Below, piece after piece: positions 36,021-45,670 of a stretch of DNA of 64,000 bases. Location of the stretch: the NCBI RefSeq assembly GCF_900170025.1, contig NZ_FWEX01000006.1, forward strand, positions 3,215,839 to 3,279,838, written 5' to 3'. How positions within the stretch are numbered: position 1 is the stretch's first letter; each line of letters begins with the position of its first letter. The stretch comes from Nitrospira sp. ND1. GTDB lineage: Bacteria > Nitrospirota > Nitrospiria > Nitrospirales > Nitrospiraceae. The notes below the pieces were generated by a model. That model was not told the DNA's origin, did no database searches, and was given only the letters and a program-made list of their open reading frames with translations. A program made the translations under genes and the position numbers.

Positions 36021-37100
36021 GTGAAGATCGTCATTGCCGCATGGCATCTCAAGAATCTCAACGTCGGGATCGGGCGATATGCCCGGGAACTGATTGAGGC
36101 CCTGGGGCGCGTCGATCAGACGAATCACTACGAGATTCTGATCCCTCACGCGGAGCATCCGTTCACCGCGCGTCCGAATATGCGATATCGCCTGATCCGG
36201 TTCCCGCTGTTCCGTCGCCGTTTCTGGGAGCAGGTGGCTCCGCTCCTGGTCGGCCCGTACGATGTGCTCCACTTCCCGTACGATTCCTGCGTGGCCTGGA
36301 AACGCGGAAAGTTCGTGGCCACCATCCATGACGTCAAGCCGTTGCTGTTTCCGGTGCTCCGTGCCCGTACCAATCTCAATAGTCGCATCGAACAGTGGCT
36401 GGTCGGGGATCGCTGGAAGAAGCTCGACCACGTCATTACGATCTCCGAACATTCGCGGCGCGATCTCCTGGCGCACGTTCCGCTTCGCCCCGAGCAGGTG
36501 ACCGTGACCTCCCTGGGCCTCGATGCCGAGCGGTTTCGGCCCGCCGAGCATCCGGGGGAGCGCAAGCCCTACGTGTTCTGTGTGGCCGGAGCCGATCCGA
36601 CCAAGAACGTCGGCGTCCTCATCGACGCGTTCGCGAAACTTCCTGAGATGCTGCGCAGCCGGTTCGACCTAATCCTGGCGGGTGATGTCTGCAAACGCCA
36701 GGATATTCGCGCGGCCGTCGAGAACCATGGCCTCAGCGCGCATACGACACTGGTCGGCGTGGTGTCGGACCGGGAACTCGTCGCCTATTATCAGCAGGCC
36801 ACGCTGTTTGTGTTTCCTTCGCTCTACGAGGGGTTCGGGTTGCCGGTGTTGGAGGCCATGGGTTGCGGCTGTCCGGTGATCTGTTCGAACGCCTCTTCGC
36901 TGCCTGAAGTGGCCGGCGATGCGGCGGTGCTGTTCGATCCGCGTGACGGCGGTCGATTGGCCCTTGAACTCTCCCGTGTCCTGGCGTCACCCGCGCTGCG
37001 GGACGAATTGAGGGCCCGCGGAGTGGCTCGGGCGCGCGAATTCTCCTGGGATCGCACCGCGATTGAGACGGTGGCGGTCTATCGACGTCTGGCAGGCTGA
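36021..37100 (+). CDS. Glycosyltransferase family 4 protein
   Basis: A 359-residue GT4. The N-terminal WHLKNLNVGIGRYARELIEA is the usual Gly-rich acceptor loop. ITISEHSRRDLL marks the interdomain region. The donor lobe has CVAGADPTKNVGVLIDAF and FVFPSLYEGFGLPVLEAMG with the EX7E residues (about 270-278), then SNASSLPEVAGDAA. It resembles the GT4 at 30548 in its last 150 residues, suggesting related specificity. The start is GTG (36021). Its run continues into the FAD enzyme 123 bp on. Confidence 0.87.
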   Translation: MKIVIAAWHLKNLNVGIGRYARELIEALGRVDQTNHYEILIPHAEHPFTARPNMRYRLIRFPLFRRRFWEQVAPLLVGPYDVLHFPYDSCVAWKRGKFVATIHDVKPLLFPVLRARTNLNSRIEQWLVGDRWKKLDHVITISEHSRRDLLAHVPLRPEQVTVTSLGLDAERFRPAEHPGERKPYVFCVAGADPTKNVGVLIDAFAKLPEMLRSRFDLILAGDVCKRQDIRAAVENHGLSAHTTLVGVVSDRELVAYYQQATLFVFPSLYEGFGLPVLEAMGCGCPVICSNASSLPEVAGDAAVLFDPRDGGRLALELSRVLASPALRDELRARGVARAREFSWDRTAIETVAVYRRLAG

Positions 37101-37223
37101 GTCAGTGACCCTCGATGGGCGAGCCGTATCGGCGGCAACACGGATGGTGCTCGACAGGTTGCAGCTCCTGTGTTGTCATGGGTCTCAGACCGGTTCTTGC
37201 CCGATGTCGAGGGGATGCACGAT

Positions 37224-38426
37224 ATGGCGGAAGAGACGTGCGATGTTTTAATCGCCGGGGCCGGAGTGATCGGCGTGGCCATCGCGAGGGAGCTCAGGCG
37301 TCGATATGGCGTCAAGGTGGTCGTGCTGGAGAAGGAATCCACGGCCGGCCGGCATGCGAGCGGTCGCAACAGCGGGGTGCTGCACGCGGGCGTGTATTAC
37401 AAGGCGGGGACACTCAAGGCTCGGTTGTGTGTGGAGGGGAACAGGCGGTTGCGGGCCTATTGTCGGCAGCAGGCCATTCCGCTCAACGAGCATGGCAAGG
37501 TGATTGTGGCGCGGACGGAAGCGGAGTTGCCGGCCCTGCGTGAATTGTATGCACGATCCCAGGCCAATGGAGTTCGTGCGAGCCTGCTCGATCAACAGGC
37601 GCTCAAAGAGGTGGAACCTTGCGCGAAGACCGTACAGCAGGCCCTGTATGTGCACGATACCGCGGTGGTCAACCCTCGGCTGGTCATGGCCGCCATGGTG
37701 GCGGATGCCGAGCGCGAGGGCGTAGAGTTTCGTTTCGGCTGCGCCTGGCAAGGGCGGGACGGCGATGGGGTGGCGCGCACCGATCGAGGCCGTGTGACCT
37801 ACGGACATTTCGTGAACTGCGGCGGACTCTTTGCCGACCGAATTGCGCATGCCCACGAAGTCGGTCTGCACTTCAAAATCTTACCGTTTCGCGGACAGTT
37901 CTATCAGCTGCGTCCCGGGTCCGCAATGCAGGTCCGTGGCAACATCTATCCGGTCCCGGACCTGCGGAACCCTTTCCTGGGCGTGCACTTTACGCGACGG
38001 CCTGAAGGCGATGTGACGATCGGACCTTCGGCCCTCCCGCTGCTGGGTCGTGAGCAGTATCGAGGCCTGGTCGGGGCCACGCTCGGCGGTACTGTCACGA
38101 TGCTGGCCTATTTGATGCGACTCTTCGGTCGCAACCGGGACCATTTTCGCTCGATTGCCTGGACCGAGATGATTAAGCTGACGCGCACGGGGTTTTTTCG
38201 TGAGGCGGAAGATCTCGGACGGGGATTTGAGAAAGCCGATTTGCTGCCGGGGCAAGCGCCCGGCATTCGGGCGCAGTTGGTCGATACGAGAACGGCGGAA
38301 CTGGTTAGCGATTTTGTGATTGAGCCGGGGGCGCGCTCCACGCATGTGTTGAATGCCGTCTCGCCCGCATTTACCTCGTCGCTGCCGTTTGCCGAGCACG
38401 TCGTCGACACGATGAGGCTCGCCTAG
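37224..38426 (+). CDS. lhgO: L-2-hydroxyglutarate oxidase-like FAD-dependent dehydrogenase
   Basis: A 400-residue DAO-family flavoprotein. The FAD dinucleotide motif is VLIAGAGVIGVAIARELRRR (about 8-28), followed by VVLEKE and the family phrase ASGRNSGVLHAGVYYK (about 49-64). Further on are PFRGQFYQL and VHFTRRPEGDVTIGPSA. LhgO oxidises L-2-hydroxyglutarate to 2-oxoglutarate and feeds electrons to the quinone pool. It is a metabolite-repair enzyme with no obvious link to LPS. I chose ATG 37224, nine bases after GAGGGG. A palindromic element follows the stop. Confidence 0.85.
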   Translation: MAEETCDVLIAGAGVIGVAIARELRRRYGVKVVVLEKESTAGRHASGRNSGVLHAGVYYKAGTLKARLCVEGNRRLRAYCRQQAIPLNEHGKVIVARTEAELPALRELYARSQANGVRASLLDQQALKEVEPCAKTVQQALYVHDTAVVNPRLVMAAMVADAEREGVEFRFGCAWQGRDGDGVARTDRGRVTYGHFVNCGGLFADRIAHAHEVGLHFKILPFRGQFYQLRPGSAMQVRGNIYPVPDLRNPFLGVHFTRRPEGDVTIGPSALPLLGREQYRGLVGATLGGTVTMLAYLMRLFGRNRDHFRSIAWTEMIKLTRTGFFREAEDLGRGFEKADLLPGQAPGIRAQLVDTRTAELVSDFVIEPGARSTHVLNAVSPAFTSSLPFAEHVVDTMRLA

Positions 38427-38429
38427 CCA

Positions 38430-38571
38430 GGACTCTTCATGAATGCCTGCTCAGGCGTCCGATCCTCGCGCCCGGTGAGGCCTTTCTCGTTCGGCTTCCT
38501 CCATGGACTGCGCGTGCACCTGCGTCGGTATGCGGTCTCGAACGCCTCGCGACGGCATTCATGAGGAGTCC
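38430..38571 (+). repeat. 142-bp inverted-repeat element between lhgO and the rml genes
   Basis: The ends GGACTCTTCATGAATGCC (38430-38447) and GGCATTCATGAGGAGTCC (38554-38571) are inverted repeats matching at 17 of 18 positions. The interior has no open frame of note and is unlike the 15.6/31.7/47.7 kb family. It starts three bases after the lhgO stop. The remainder of the 38427-38724 gap shows no clear promoter. Confidence 0.75.
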
Positions 38572-38724
38572 GGGTTGGCGTTTCCCCGGCTGTATGAACG
38601 AATTTTCTGGTCTGAACCCGTCGCGAGACGTTACGATTCGATTCGTAGATGATCGGGGCACGTGCCTTCTCCTGGGAGGGCCGGCCCGCTGAATTCGATG
38701 ATCCTGTTACCGTGGGGGTGATGG

Positions 38725-39459
38725 ATGAAAGGTGTCGTACTTGCCGGAGGGCTCGGCTCGCGATTGCTGCCGCTCACGAAGGTGACGAACAAACATCTCC
38801 TGCCTGTCTATGACAAGCCGATGATTTATTATCCGATCCGAACGCTGGTCAACGCGGGCATTACGGAAGTGATGTTGGTGACGGGCGGGAACAGCGCCGG
38901 GGATTTCCTGAAGTTGTTGGGGAACGGGCGCGATTTCGGCCTCAAGCATCTCAGCTATACGTATCAGCAGGGAGAAGGCGGTATCGCCGATGCGCTACGG
39001 TTGGCGGAGCATTTTGCCGACGAAGGCCCGATCTGCGTGGTGCTGGGTGACAATTTGATCCAGGGCAATATTGCGAAGGCGGCTGAGGCGTTTCGAGCGC
39101 AGAAACGCGGCGCAAAGATTCTTCTGAAGGAAGTAAAAGATCCACAACGGTTCGGCGTGCCGCATCTCGAAGGGGACCGGGTGCTGAGCATTGAAGAAAA
39201 GCCGGCGCATCCCCGCTCGTCCTATGCGGTGACCGGGATCTACTTTTACGATGCGCGCGTGTTCGAGATCACCCGGACGTTGAAGCCTTCCGGCCGTGGT
39301 GAACTTGAAATTACGGATGTCAACAATGCGTACATTGCCTCAGGGGAACTGACCTGGAATGTGCTGGACGGCTGGTGGACGGATGCCGGCACGATCGAAT
39401 CGTTGTTGGCTGCCAATCAACTCGTCGCGCAGACCGGGGCGAACAGGATGGAGTTCTAA
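38725..39459 (+). CDS. Glucose-1-phosphate thymidylyltransferase-like nucleotidyltransferase (short form)
   Basis: This would activate a hexose-1-phosphate with dTTP, the first step of dTDP-sugar synthesis. The 244-residue sequence has MKGVVLAGGLGSRLLPLT (nucleotide loop), NKHLLPVYDKPMIYYPI, VVLGDNLIQG (metal Asp) and LDGWWTDAGTIESLLAA. RmlA proteins are near 290 residues. This one ends right after the WTDAG block and so lacks the C-terminal helices that carry part of the allosteric dTDP-rhamnose site. It abuts the rmlB-like gene with no gap. I leave the symbol blank because the short form also occurs in other dTDP-sugar pathways. Confidence 0.87.
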   Translation: MKGVVLAGGLGSRLLPLTKVTNKHLLPVYDKPMIYYPIRTLVNAGITEVMLVTGGNSAGDFLKLLGNGRDFGLKHLSYTYQQGEGGIADALRLAEHFADEGPICVVLGDNLIQGNIAKAAEAFRAQKRGAKILLKEVKDPQRFGVPHLEGDRVLSIEEKPAHPRSSYAVTGIYFYDARVFEITRTLKPSGRGELEITDVNNAYIASGELTWNVLDGWWTDAGTIESLLAANQLVAQTGANRMEF

Positions 39460-40488
39460 ATGCGTATTCTCGTGACGGGCGGGGCCGGCTTTATCGGATC
39501 GCATCTGGTGCGTGGCTTGATTCAGAGCGGCCATCATTCGGTCGTGAACCTGGATGCGCTGAAGTATTCCGGCAATCTTGAAAATCTCGCCGATCTGGCC
39601 GGCCATCCGCAATACACCTTTGTGCATGCCGACATCGGTGATCGGCAGGCGGTACATGCCGCGTTGCAGACGCACCGCATTGAGGGCATCATCAATTGCG
39701 CGGCGGAAACGCACGTCGATCGGTCGATTCTCGATCCCGGGGCCTTTGCCCGCACGGATGTCGTGGGTACCGGTATTCTGTTGGAGGAAGCGCGTCAGGC
39801 CGGGGTGCAACGATTTCTCCAGGTCAGCACCGACGAGGTCTACGGCAGTGTCGAACAGGGCAGTTCCACGGAGGGAGATCGGCTGGAACCGCGGAGTCCC
39901 TATTCGGCGAGCAAGGCCGGAGGAGATCTGCTGGTGCTGAGTTATTGGACCACTTACCGGTTTCCGGTCGTGGTCACGCGCGGCAGCAATACTTACGGCC
40001 CCAACCAGTATCCGGAAAAATTCATTCCGCTGTTTGCGACCAACGCGATCGATGGGGAGCCGCTTCCGTTGTACGGTGACGGCAGGCAATGCCGGGACTG
40101 GTTGTCGGTCTACGACCATGCGGCAGGGATTCAGCATGTGTTCGAACAGGGGGAGCCTGGGACCGTCTACAATGTCGGGGGCGGCAATGAACGGGAGAAT
40201 ATCACGGTGGCCGAACAGATCGTGGCGACGCTGGGGAAGTCCCGCTCGCTGATTCGTTTTGTGCAGGACCGCCCGGGGCACGATCGTCGCTATTCGATCG
40301 ATTGTCGCCGCCTGCGCGCCTTGGGTTGGTCGCCGCAAGTGCCCTTCGAGGAGGGGCTGAAGCAGACCGTCGAGTGGTATCGCACGCATGAGAGCTGGTG
40401 GCGGACGATCAAGTCCGGAGAGTTCAAAGACTATTATCAACAGCAGTATGCGAAGCGGTTGCAGCAGGGGACGGCGTGCGGATTGTAA
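39460..40488 (+). CDS. rfbB: dTDP-glucose 4,6-dehydratase
   Basis: RmlB/RfbB converts dTDP-glucose to dTDP-4-keto-6-deoxyglucose using tightly bound NAD. The 342-residue SDR has the NAD motif MRILVTGGAGFIGSHLVRG and DALKYSGNLENL. The catalytic Thr-Asp-Glu lies in QVSTDEVYGSVEQG (about 122-135) and the Tyr/Lys pair in SPYSASKAGG. TRGSNTYGPNQYPEKFIPL is also diagnostic. The ATG follows the upstream stop without a gap, and the 3' end overlaps rmlD by 13 bp. Confidence 0.95.
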   Translation: MRILVTGGAGFIGSHLVRGLIQSGHHSVVNLDALKYSGNLENLADLAGHPQYTFVHADIGDRQAVHAALQTHRIEGIINCAAETHVDRSILDPGAFARTDVVGTGILLEEARQAGVQRFLQVSTDEVYGSVEQGSSTEGDRLEPRSPYSASKAGGDLLVLSYWTTYRFPVVVTRGSNTYGPNQYPEKFIPLFATNAIDGEPLPLYGDGRQCRDWLSVYDHAAGIQHVFEQGEPGTVYNVGGGNERENITVAEQIVATLGKSRSLIRFVQDRPGHDRRYSIDCRRLRALGWSPQVPFEEGLKQTVEWYRTHESWWRTIKSGEFKDYYQQQYAKRLQQGTACGL

Positions 40489-41327
40489 TCACCGGGGCGC
40501 AGGGACAGTTGGGCACGGATCTCCGGCAGGTCTTGCAGGGGTATCAACTGACGTTGCTCGATCTCCCGACGTTCGACCTGACGCATCAGGACTGCGGCCG
40601 TGTGATTGTCGAAGCCGCGCCCGAGGTCGTGATTCACGCCGGAGCGCATACGGATGTGGATGGGGCAGAACGGAATCCGGCCCTGGCGCTGGCCGTGAAT
40701 GCCGAGGGGACCGAACGAGTGGCCCGTGCGGCCGCTCTGGTCGGAGCGAGGCTCATCTATATTTCCACTGATTATGTGTTCGACGGCCGGGGCACGCGTC
40801 CCTATGTCGAAACCGATCCGACCAATCCCGTCAGCGCCTATGGCGAGTCGAAACGGGCGGGTGAGCAGCGGGCCTTGGCCTGTTGTGAGAATACCCTGGT
40901 GGTGCGTACCGCCTGGCTCTATGGCCTGCACGGCCGGAATTTCGTCAAGACCATGTTGCAGCTGGCTTCCGAACGACCCTGTTTGAAAGTTGTAGCCGAT
41001 CAGCGGGGTTGCCCCACTTTTTCCGGAGATCTTGCCGGCATGATCGGAAAGCTCCTGGCGCATCCGGCGCAGGGTGTATTGCACGTGACAAATGCCGGGA
41101 ACTGTACCTGGCATGAATTCGCGACGGAGATTGTCCGCTTGTCCGGGCGCCCCGTGCCGGTTGAGGCGATCACGACGGCCGACATGCCGAGACCGGCGAA
41201 GCGACCGGCCTATTCGGTCTTATCGGCAGACCGTCTCCATCATCTCGGGTTCACCATGCCATCCTGGCAGGATGGATTGCAGCGATTCATGAAGGCCCTG
41301 CCGGCAGTGTCCTCTGCAGTTTCTTAG
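40476..41327 (+). CDS. rfbD: dTDP-4-dehydrorhamnose reductase
   Basis: RmlD/RfbD reduces dTDP-4-keto-L-rhamnose to dTDP-L-rhamnose with NAD(P)H. The 283-residue protein shows VRIVITGAQGQLGTDL, VVIHAGAHTDVDGAE, YISTDYVFDGRG and YGESKRAGEQ with the catalytic Tyr and Lys. I chose GTG 40476 with AGGGG five bases upstream. It overlaps the end of rfbB. The C3/C5 epimerase RmlC that must act before it is not in the window. Confidence 0.92.
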   Translation: MRIVITGAQGQLGTDLRQVLQGYQLTLLDLPTFDLTHQDCGRVIVEAAPEVVIHAGAHTDVDGAERNPALALAVNAEGTERVARAAALVGARLIYISTDYVFDGRGTRPYVETDPTNPVSAYGESKRAGEQRALACCENTLVVRTAWLYGLHGRNFVKTMLQLASERPCLKVVADQRGCPTFSGDLAGMIGKLLAHPAQGVLHVTNAGNCTWHEFATEIVRLSGRPVPVEAITTADMPRPAKRPAYSVLSADRLHHLGFTMPSWQDGLQRFMKALPAVSSAVS

Positions 41328-41497
41328 AAGTCTCGCTTCGTATTCTCGTTTGTATCGGGATTCATCCCTCTGGTCGGACGGGTCGTGAAGCTCGCTCATT
41401 CCGCTCGCCGCATTCGGTTCCTCGTTCCCACAGGGCGCTTAGTCAGGGCGCATCGCGATCCCACGGTGCATTATTTTGCGATACCTCCTACGCTGAG

Positions 41498-41514
41498 TGT
41501 GTCAGTAAGACACA
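41498..41514 (+). promoter_or_regulatory. Possible operator TGTGTC-N5-GACACA
   Basis: A perfect 6-bp inverted repeat with a five-base spacer. It ends four bases upstream of the -35 hexamer of the promoter at 41519. The position suits an activator or dimeric regulator. Alternatively it is a small chance hairpin. Confidence 0.3.
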
Positions 41515-41518
41515 TTTC

Positions 41519-41547
41519 TTGTGCAACCCCCGCGATTTCTCTATACT
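41519..41547 (+). promoter_or_regulatory. Sigma-70-type promoter upstream of the O-antigen ligase-like gene
   Basis: TTGTGC (41519-41524), a 17-base spacer and TATACT (41542-41547). The predicted transcription start is at about 41554. Confidence 0.5.
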
Positions 41548-41816
41548 GCCGTCCTGCAGAGCCCTCGTAGCGTTTCTCGTGACGATGCCCGGTGAACGTA
41601 GCCGGTGAGTTCGAGCCTGTGTGCGCGCCTGCTCCGTCAGACCGGTAAACGGGTGATCCACTTCACGCATGAATACCGACATGCCGATCCGATCCCACCG
41701 GGGGCCGAGAGCGGGGTGTTCTTGTGCATGAGGGGCGGTTGTGCCTTCTGCGCGTCGTTCGTTGCGGTGTATGAGCGTCCGGCCTGAGAGGGTGACGTGT
41801 ATGGATGTAGTTCGTT

Positions 41817-43196
41817 GTGCCTCTTTCTGTGACACGCGACTCTGATGGAACGAATGTTGTGACGTCGCCGCCCGCCGATTCCGCTCTCCGGTCCGTTCAC
41901 ACGGACGCGCGATCCGTTTCCGGCCATGCACTCTTCTGGGCATTCCAAGGGTATGTGATGGCTGCGGTCGCCTGTTCGAGTTTTTTCCCGATGCTGTTCC
42001 GCTATCAGGAACATGCCGTCATCGTGCTCGTCGTACTTTCGCTAGGGATGTGCGCGATCGAGCGGGTGAGTCCCTGGATCAAAAATCCGCTGGATCTTCC
42101 CCTGTGGCTCTTCATGATCTGGGTGCTCTGCACCGTTCCCTTCGCGACCGACTCCGCATACAGTTTTGCCGAATGGAAAAAATTCGTCGCGCAGGCCGGG
42201 GTCTTTTATTGGTCCTTGCTCGTGCTGGATCGCTGTCGACGGGAGAACTTGCCGCAGCAGATTCTCTGGGCGCTGGCACTGACCGGAGCGGCGCTTGCCG
42301 TCTATTCGTTGGTTGATTTTGTCGACAGGGGCGGCACGTGGAGAGACCGGTATATCCGGGCCAATGCGTTCGGGTCGGATTATAACTGGCTCAGTACTTA
42401 CATGGTGATGACGATTCCCGTGGTCGGCAGCCTCATCGTCCTGGGTCGCCTGGTCTGGTTTCGGGCGGCACAGGCCTTGGCGCTTGCGTTGATGGGAGGC
42501 GCGCAGCTTTTTTCCTATACACGTGGCGGATGGCTTGGTCATGCGGCTCAAGGCATCGCATTTGCGGCGATGGTGGGTGGCCGGCGTCTGGCTTTGTGGG
42601 TGCTGGGACTCCTCGCGATGGCGGGAGCGGGGCTGCTGGTCGCGTCGCAGGCCGGATTTCAGCGCGATACGGTGGCCGCCAGCACTGTGGACACCAGGTT
42701 GACGGTCTGGGCCATCGGATTGCGGCAGGTGGCGACGCACCCCGTGGTCGGGATTGGATACGGGAATAATTCGTTCGTGAAAAAATTCCCTGAATACTCG
42801 TCGGAGGCACAGGCACAGGTGTCTGAAGGGACTCGCATCATTCCGGCCATGCACAACACTTTTCTCATGGTTGCGCTGGGGAGCGGCCTTCCCGCGTTAC
42901 TCAGCTTTGTCTGGATCTTTGTCGCTCTCCTGCGCCGGCTCATTCCGATTCCCTGGCGGGCTGCATGGAACGATAGGTGGTCGGTGCTGGCTGCGGGTAT
43001 CGGGCTGGCCGTCATCGGCTTCGCCGTACGCAATCTCTTCGACTATATGTTTATGGGCAGCCTAGCGCACATATTTTGGCTGCTGGCGGCGGTCGGCATC
43101 ACCGTGACGGGGTCGGCCTGGCGAGGGGGCGGATCCGGTCGGCAGCCGGGGAGCCCTCAGGATGAGGGCACCTCGCAGCAGCAGCCGTCTGCATAG
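41817..43196 (+). CDS. O-antigen ligase/polymerase family membrane protein (Wzy_C type)
   Basis: A 459-residue polytopic inner-membrane protein with about 10-12 hydrophobic segments. The long periplasmic loop contains the typical GIGYGNNSFVKKFPEYSSEA and the HNTFLMVALGSGLPALL block of the Wzy_C/WaaL family. Upstream lies RANAFGSDYNWLSTYMVM, similar to the N-T/S-N-W region before the loop, and FSYTRGGWLG. WaaL-type enzymes join undecaprenyl-linked O-antigen to lipid A-core in the periplasm. Wzy polymerases look alike, so I do not separate the two. The GTG start at 41817 is uncertain, and the N-terminal 30 residues are polar. Confidence 0.82.
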   Translation: MPLSVTRDSDGTNVVTSPPADSALRSVHTDARSVSGHALFWAFQGYVMAAVACSSFFPMLFRYQEHAVIVLVVLSLGMCAIERVSPWIKNPLDLPLWLFMIWVLCTVPFATDSAYSFAEWKKFVAQAGVFYWSLLVLDRCRRENLPQQILWALALTGAALAVYSLVDFVDRGGTWRDRYIRANAFGSDYNWLSTYMVMTIPVVGSLIVLGRLVWFRAAQALALALMGGAQLFSYTRGGWLGHAAQGIAFAAMVGGRRLALWVLGLLAMAGAGLLVASQAGFQRDTVAASTVDTRLTVWAIGLRQVATHPVVGIGYGNNSFVKKFPEYSSEAQAQVSEGTRIIPAMHNTFLMVALGSGLPALLSFVWIFVALLRRLIPIPWRAAWNDRWSVLAAGIGLAVIGFAVRNLFDYMFMGSLAHIFWLLAAVGITVTGSAWRGGGSGRQPGSPQDEGTSQQQPSA

Positions 43197-43217
43197 GCGG
43201 CGGGTCGGCTCACGTCT

Positions 43218-43413
43218 CTAGCCCGCATTATTCATGAGCGCTTCTGCTGCAATCGCCGATCCGCTGCTGCGACGAGCCTTCGGCCGACGGGCTCGCCCCT
43301 CGGCCCCTCGACGTACTGTACGAGTACGCCTCGGGACCTCACGGCTCCGCGCGCCGGTCTCGCGACGTGGCTCGACGATTTCGCGACGAACCGTCATGAA
43401 TAATGCGGGCTAG
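43218..43413 (+). repeat. 196-bp element with perfect 20-bp terminal inverted repeats
   Basis: CTAGCCCGCATTATTCATGA at 43218-43237 is repeated exactly, as its reverse complement, at 43394-43413. The interior is non-coding and GC-rich. MITE-like or REP-like mobile origin is inference. It occupies most of the 357-bp gap (43197-43553) between the ligase-like gene and gmd. The remainder of the gap has a TTGACA at about 43440 but no matching -10. Confidence 0.85.
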
Positions 43414-43553
43414 TGTCGGTGCGGACCTGTACTGTTGCTTGACACCGCGTCGCAGATCTATCACAAGTGGGGTCATGGTGGTGTGTCGCCTGGGGGATGG
43501 ATAGTGATGTGCCGGTTCCTTAGGCCGGGAAGACCGATCGGAGTGCCTGCTCA

Positions 43554-44561
<1,008 letters not shown>

Positions 44562-45512
44562 GTGATCGACACACACGCGCGCATTTATGTGGCCGGGCAT
44601 CGGGGGATGGTGGGATCGGCCATCGTGCGGGCGCTCGAGGCCCGGGGATGTGACAATCTGCTCTTCCGGACCAGCAAAGAATTGGATTTGCGTGACAATA
44701 GGCGCGTTGCCGAATTTTTTGCAGAGACGAAGCCCGACTACGTGTATCTTGCCGCGGCAAAGGTGGGGGGTATTCTGGCGAACAGCACGTTCCCTGCCGA
44801 ATTCATCTATGACAATCTGGCGATTCAGACCAATGTCATCCATCACGCCTATGTTCACGGCGTCAAGAAATTGCTGCTGCTGGGCTCATCCTGTATCTAC
44901 CCGAGAGATTCTCCTCAGCCGATGAAGGAGGAGTACCTCCTGACCGGTCCGCTGGAGCCGACCAACGAGTGGTATGCTGTGGCCAAGATCGCAGGCATCA
45001 AGATGTGCCAGGCGTATCGCCGGCAATATGGATGCGATTTCATTGCAGCCATGCCGACGAACCTGTATGGCCCGAACGACAATTTCGATCTTCAGACGGC
45101 GCACGTCCTGGCGGCATTGCTGCGGCGCTTCCATGAGGCGCGTGAGCAGGGCACCCCTCCCACCCTGTGGGGCACCGGGGCTCCGCGGCGTGAGTTTCTG
45201 CACGTGGACGACTGCGCGGATGCCTGCCTGTTCCTGATGGATCGCTATTCCGATGCGATGATCATGAATGTCGGGGCAGGGCAGGACATTGCGATCGCAG
45301 AATTGGCCGCGCTGGTCGCCGAGGTGGTGGGATATCGAGGGGACATGCAGTGGGACCGTGCCAAGCCGGACGGCATGCCGCGGAAGTTGATGGATTCCAG
45401 CCGGATCGCCGCACTGGGATGGAAGCCGGCGACGTCATTGGCGGATGGCTTGCGCCGGACCTATAGCTGGTACCGTCAGCAGCTGGGCGAGTCTCGATCA
45501 GGTGTGTCATGA
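44562..45512 (+). CDS. fcl: GDP-L-fucose synthase
   Basis: Fcl (WcaG) epimerises and reduces GDP-4-keto-6-deoxymannose to GDP-L-fucose. The 316-residue protein shows IYVAGHRGMVGSAIVRAL. LLGSSCIYPRDSPQPM has the catalytic Ser and Cys, NEWYAVAKIAGIKMC the Tyr/Lys, and AAMPTNLYGPNDNFD follows. The start is GTG immediately after the gmd stop, so the two form a coupled pair. The window thus commits GDP-mannose to fucose for the surface glycan. Confidence 0.95.
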   Translation: MIDTHARIYVAGHRGMVGSAIVRALEARGCDNLLFRTSKELDLRDNRRVAEFFAETKPDYVYLAAAKVGGILANSTFPAEFIYDNLAIQTNVIHHAYVHGVKKLLLLGSSCIYPRDSPQPMKEEYLLTGPLEPTNEWYAVAKIAGIKMCQAYRRQYGCDFIAAMPTNLYGPNDNFDLQTAHVLAALLRRFHEAREQGTPPTLWGTGAPRREFLHVDDCADACLFLMDRYSDAMIMNVGAGQDIAIAELAALVAEVVGYRGDMQWDRAKPDGMPRKLMDSSRIAALGWKPATSLADGLRRTYSWYRQQLGESRSGVS

Positions 45513-45670
45513 CGGGCGGCAGCATCAGCCGGTCTGTCGGTGCGTAGGTCGGCAGGAGCGATCATGCGGGCGGCCCCGTTGAGTGCCGGTGTCGGTAGCA
45601 GGGGTTTTTCCTGTCCGTTCTTCAACCAAGAACCTCCCGCCATAGTCGTCGATCGTAGGAACCTCTCATC

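Larger units (their letters stand above)
41328..41816 (+). other. 489-bp intergenic region upstream of the O-antigen ligase-like gene
   Basis: No convincing gene. A small open frame at 41605-41787 lacks an SD and resembles nothing I know. The notable contents are the promoter at 41519-41547 and an inverted repeat just upstream of it (both listed). The leader from the promoter to the chosen GTG is about 260 nt, and I see no riboswitch I can name in it. Confidence 0.5.

Noticed and set aside
41605..41787. Possible 60-residue gene in the leader of the O-antigen ligase-like gene
   Set aside because: No SD, no recognisable feature, and Cys-rich composition typical of translated non-coding sequence.
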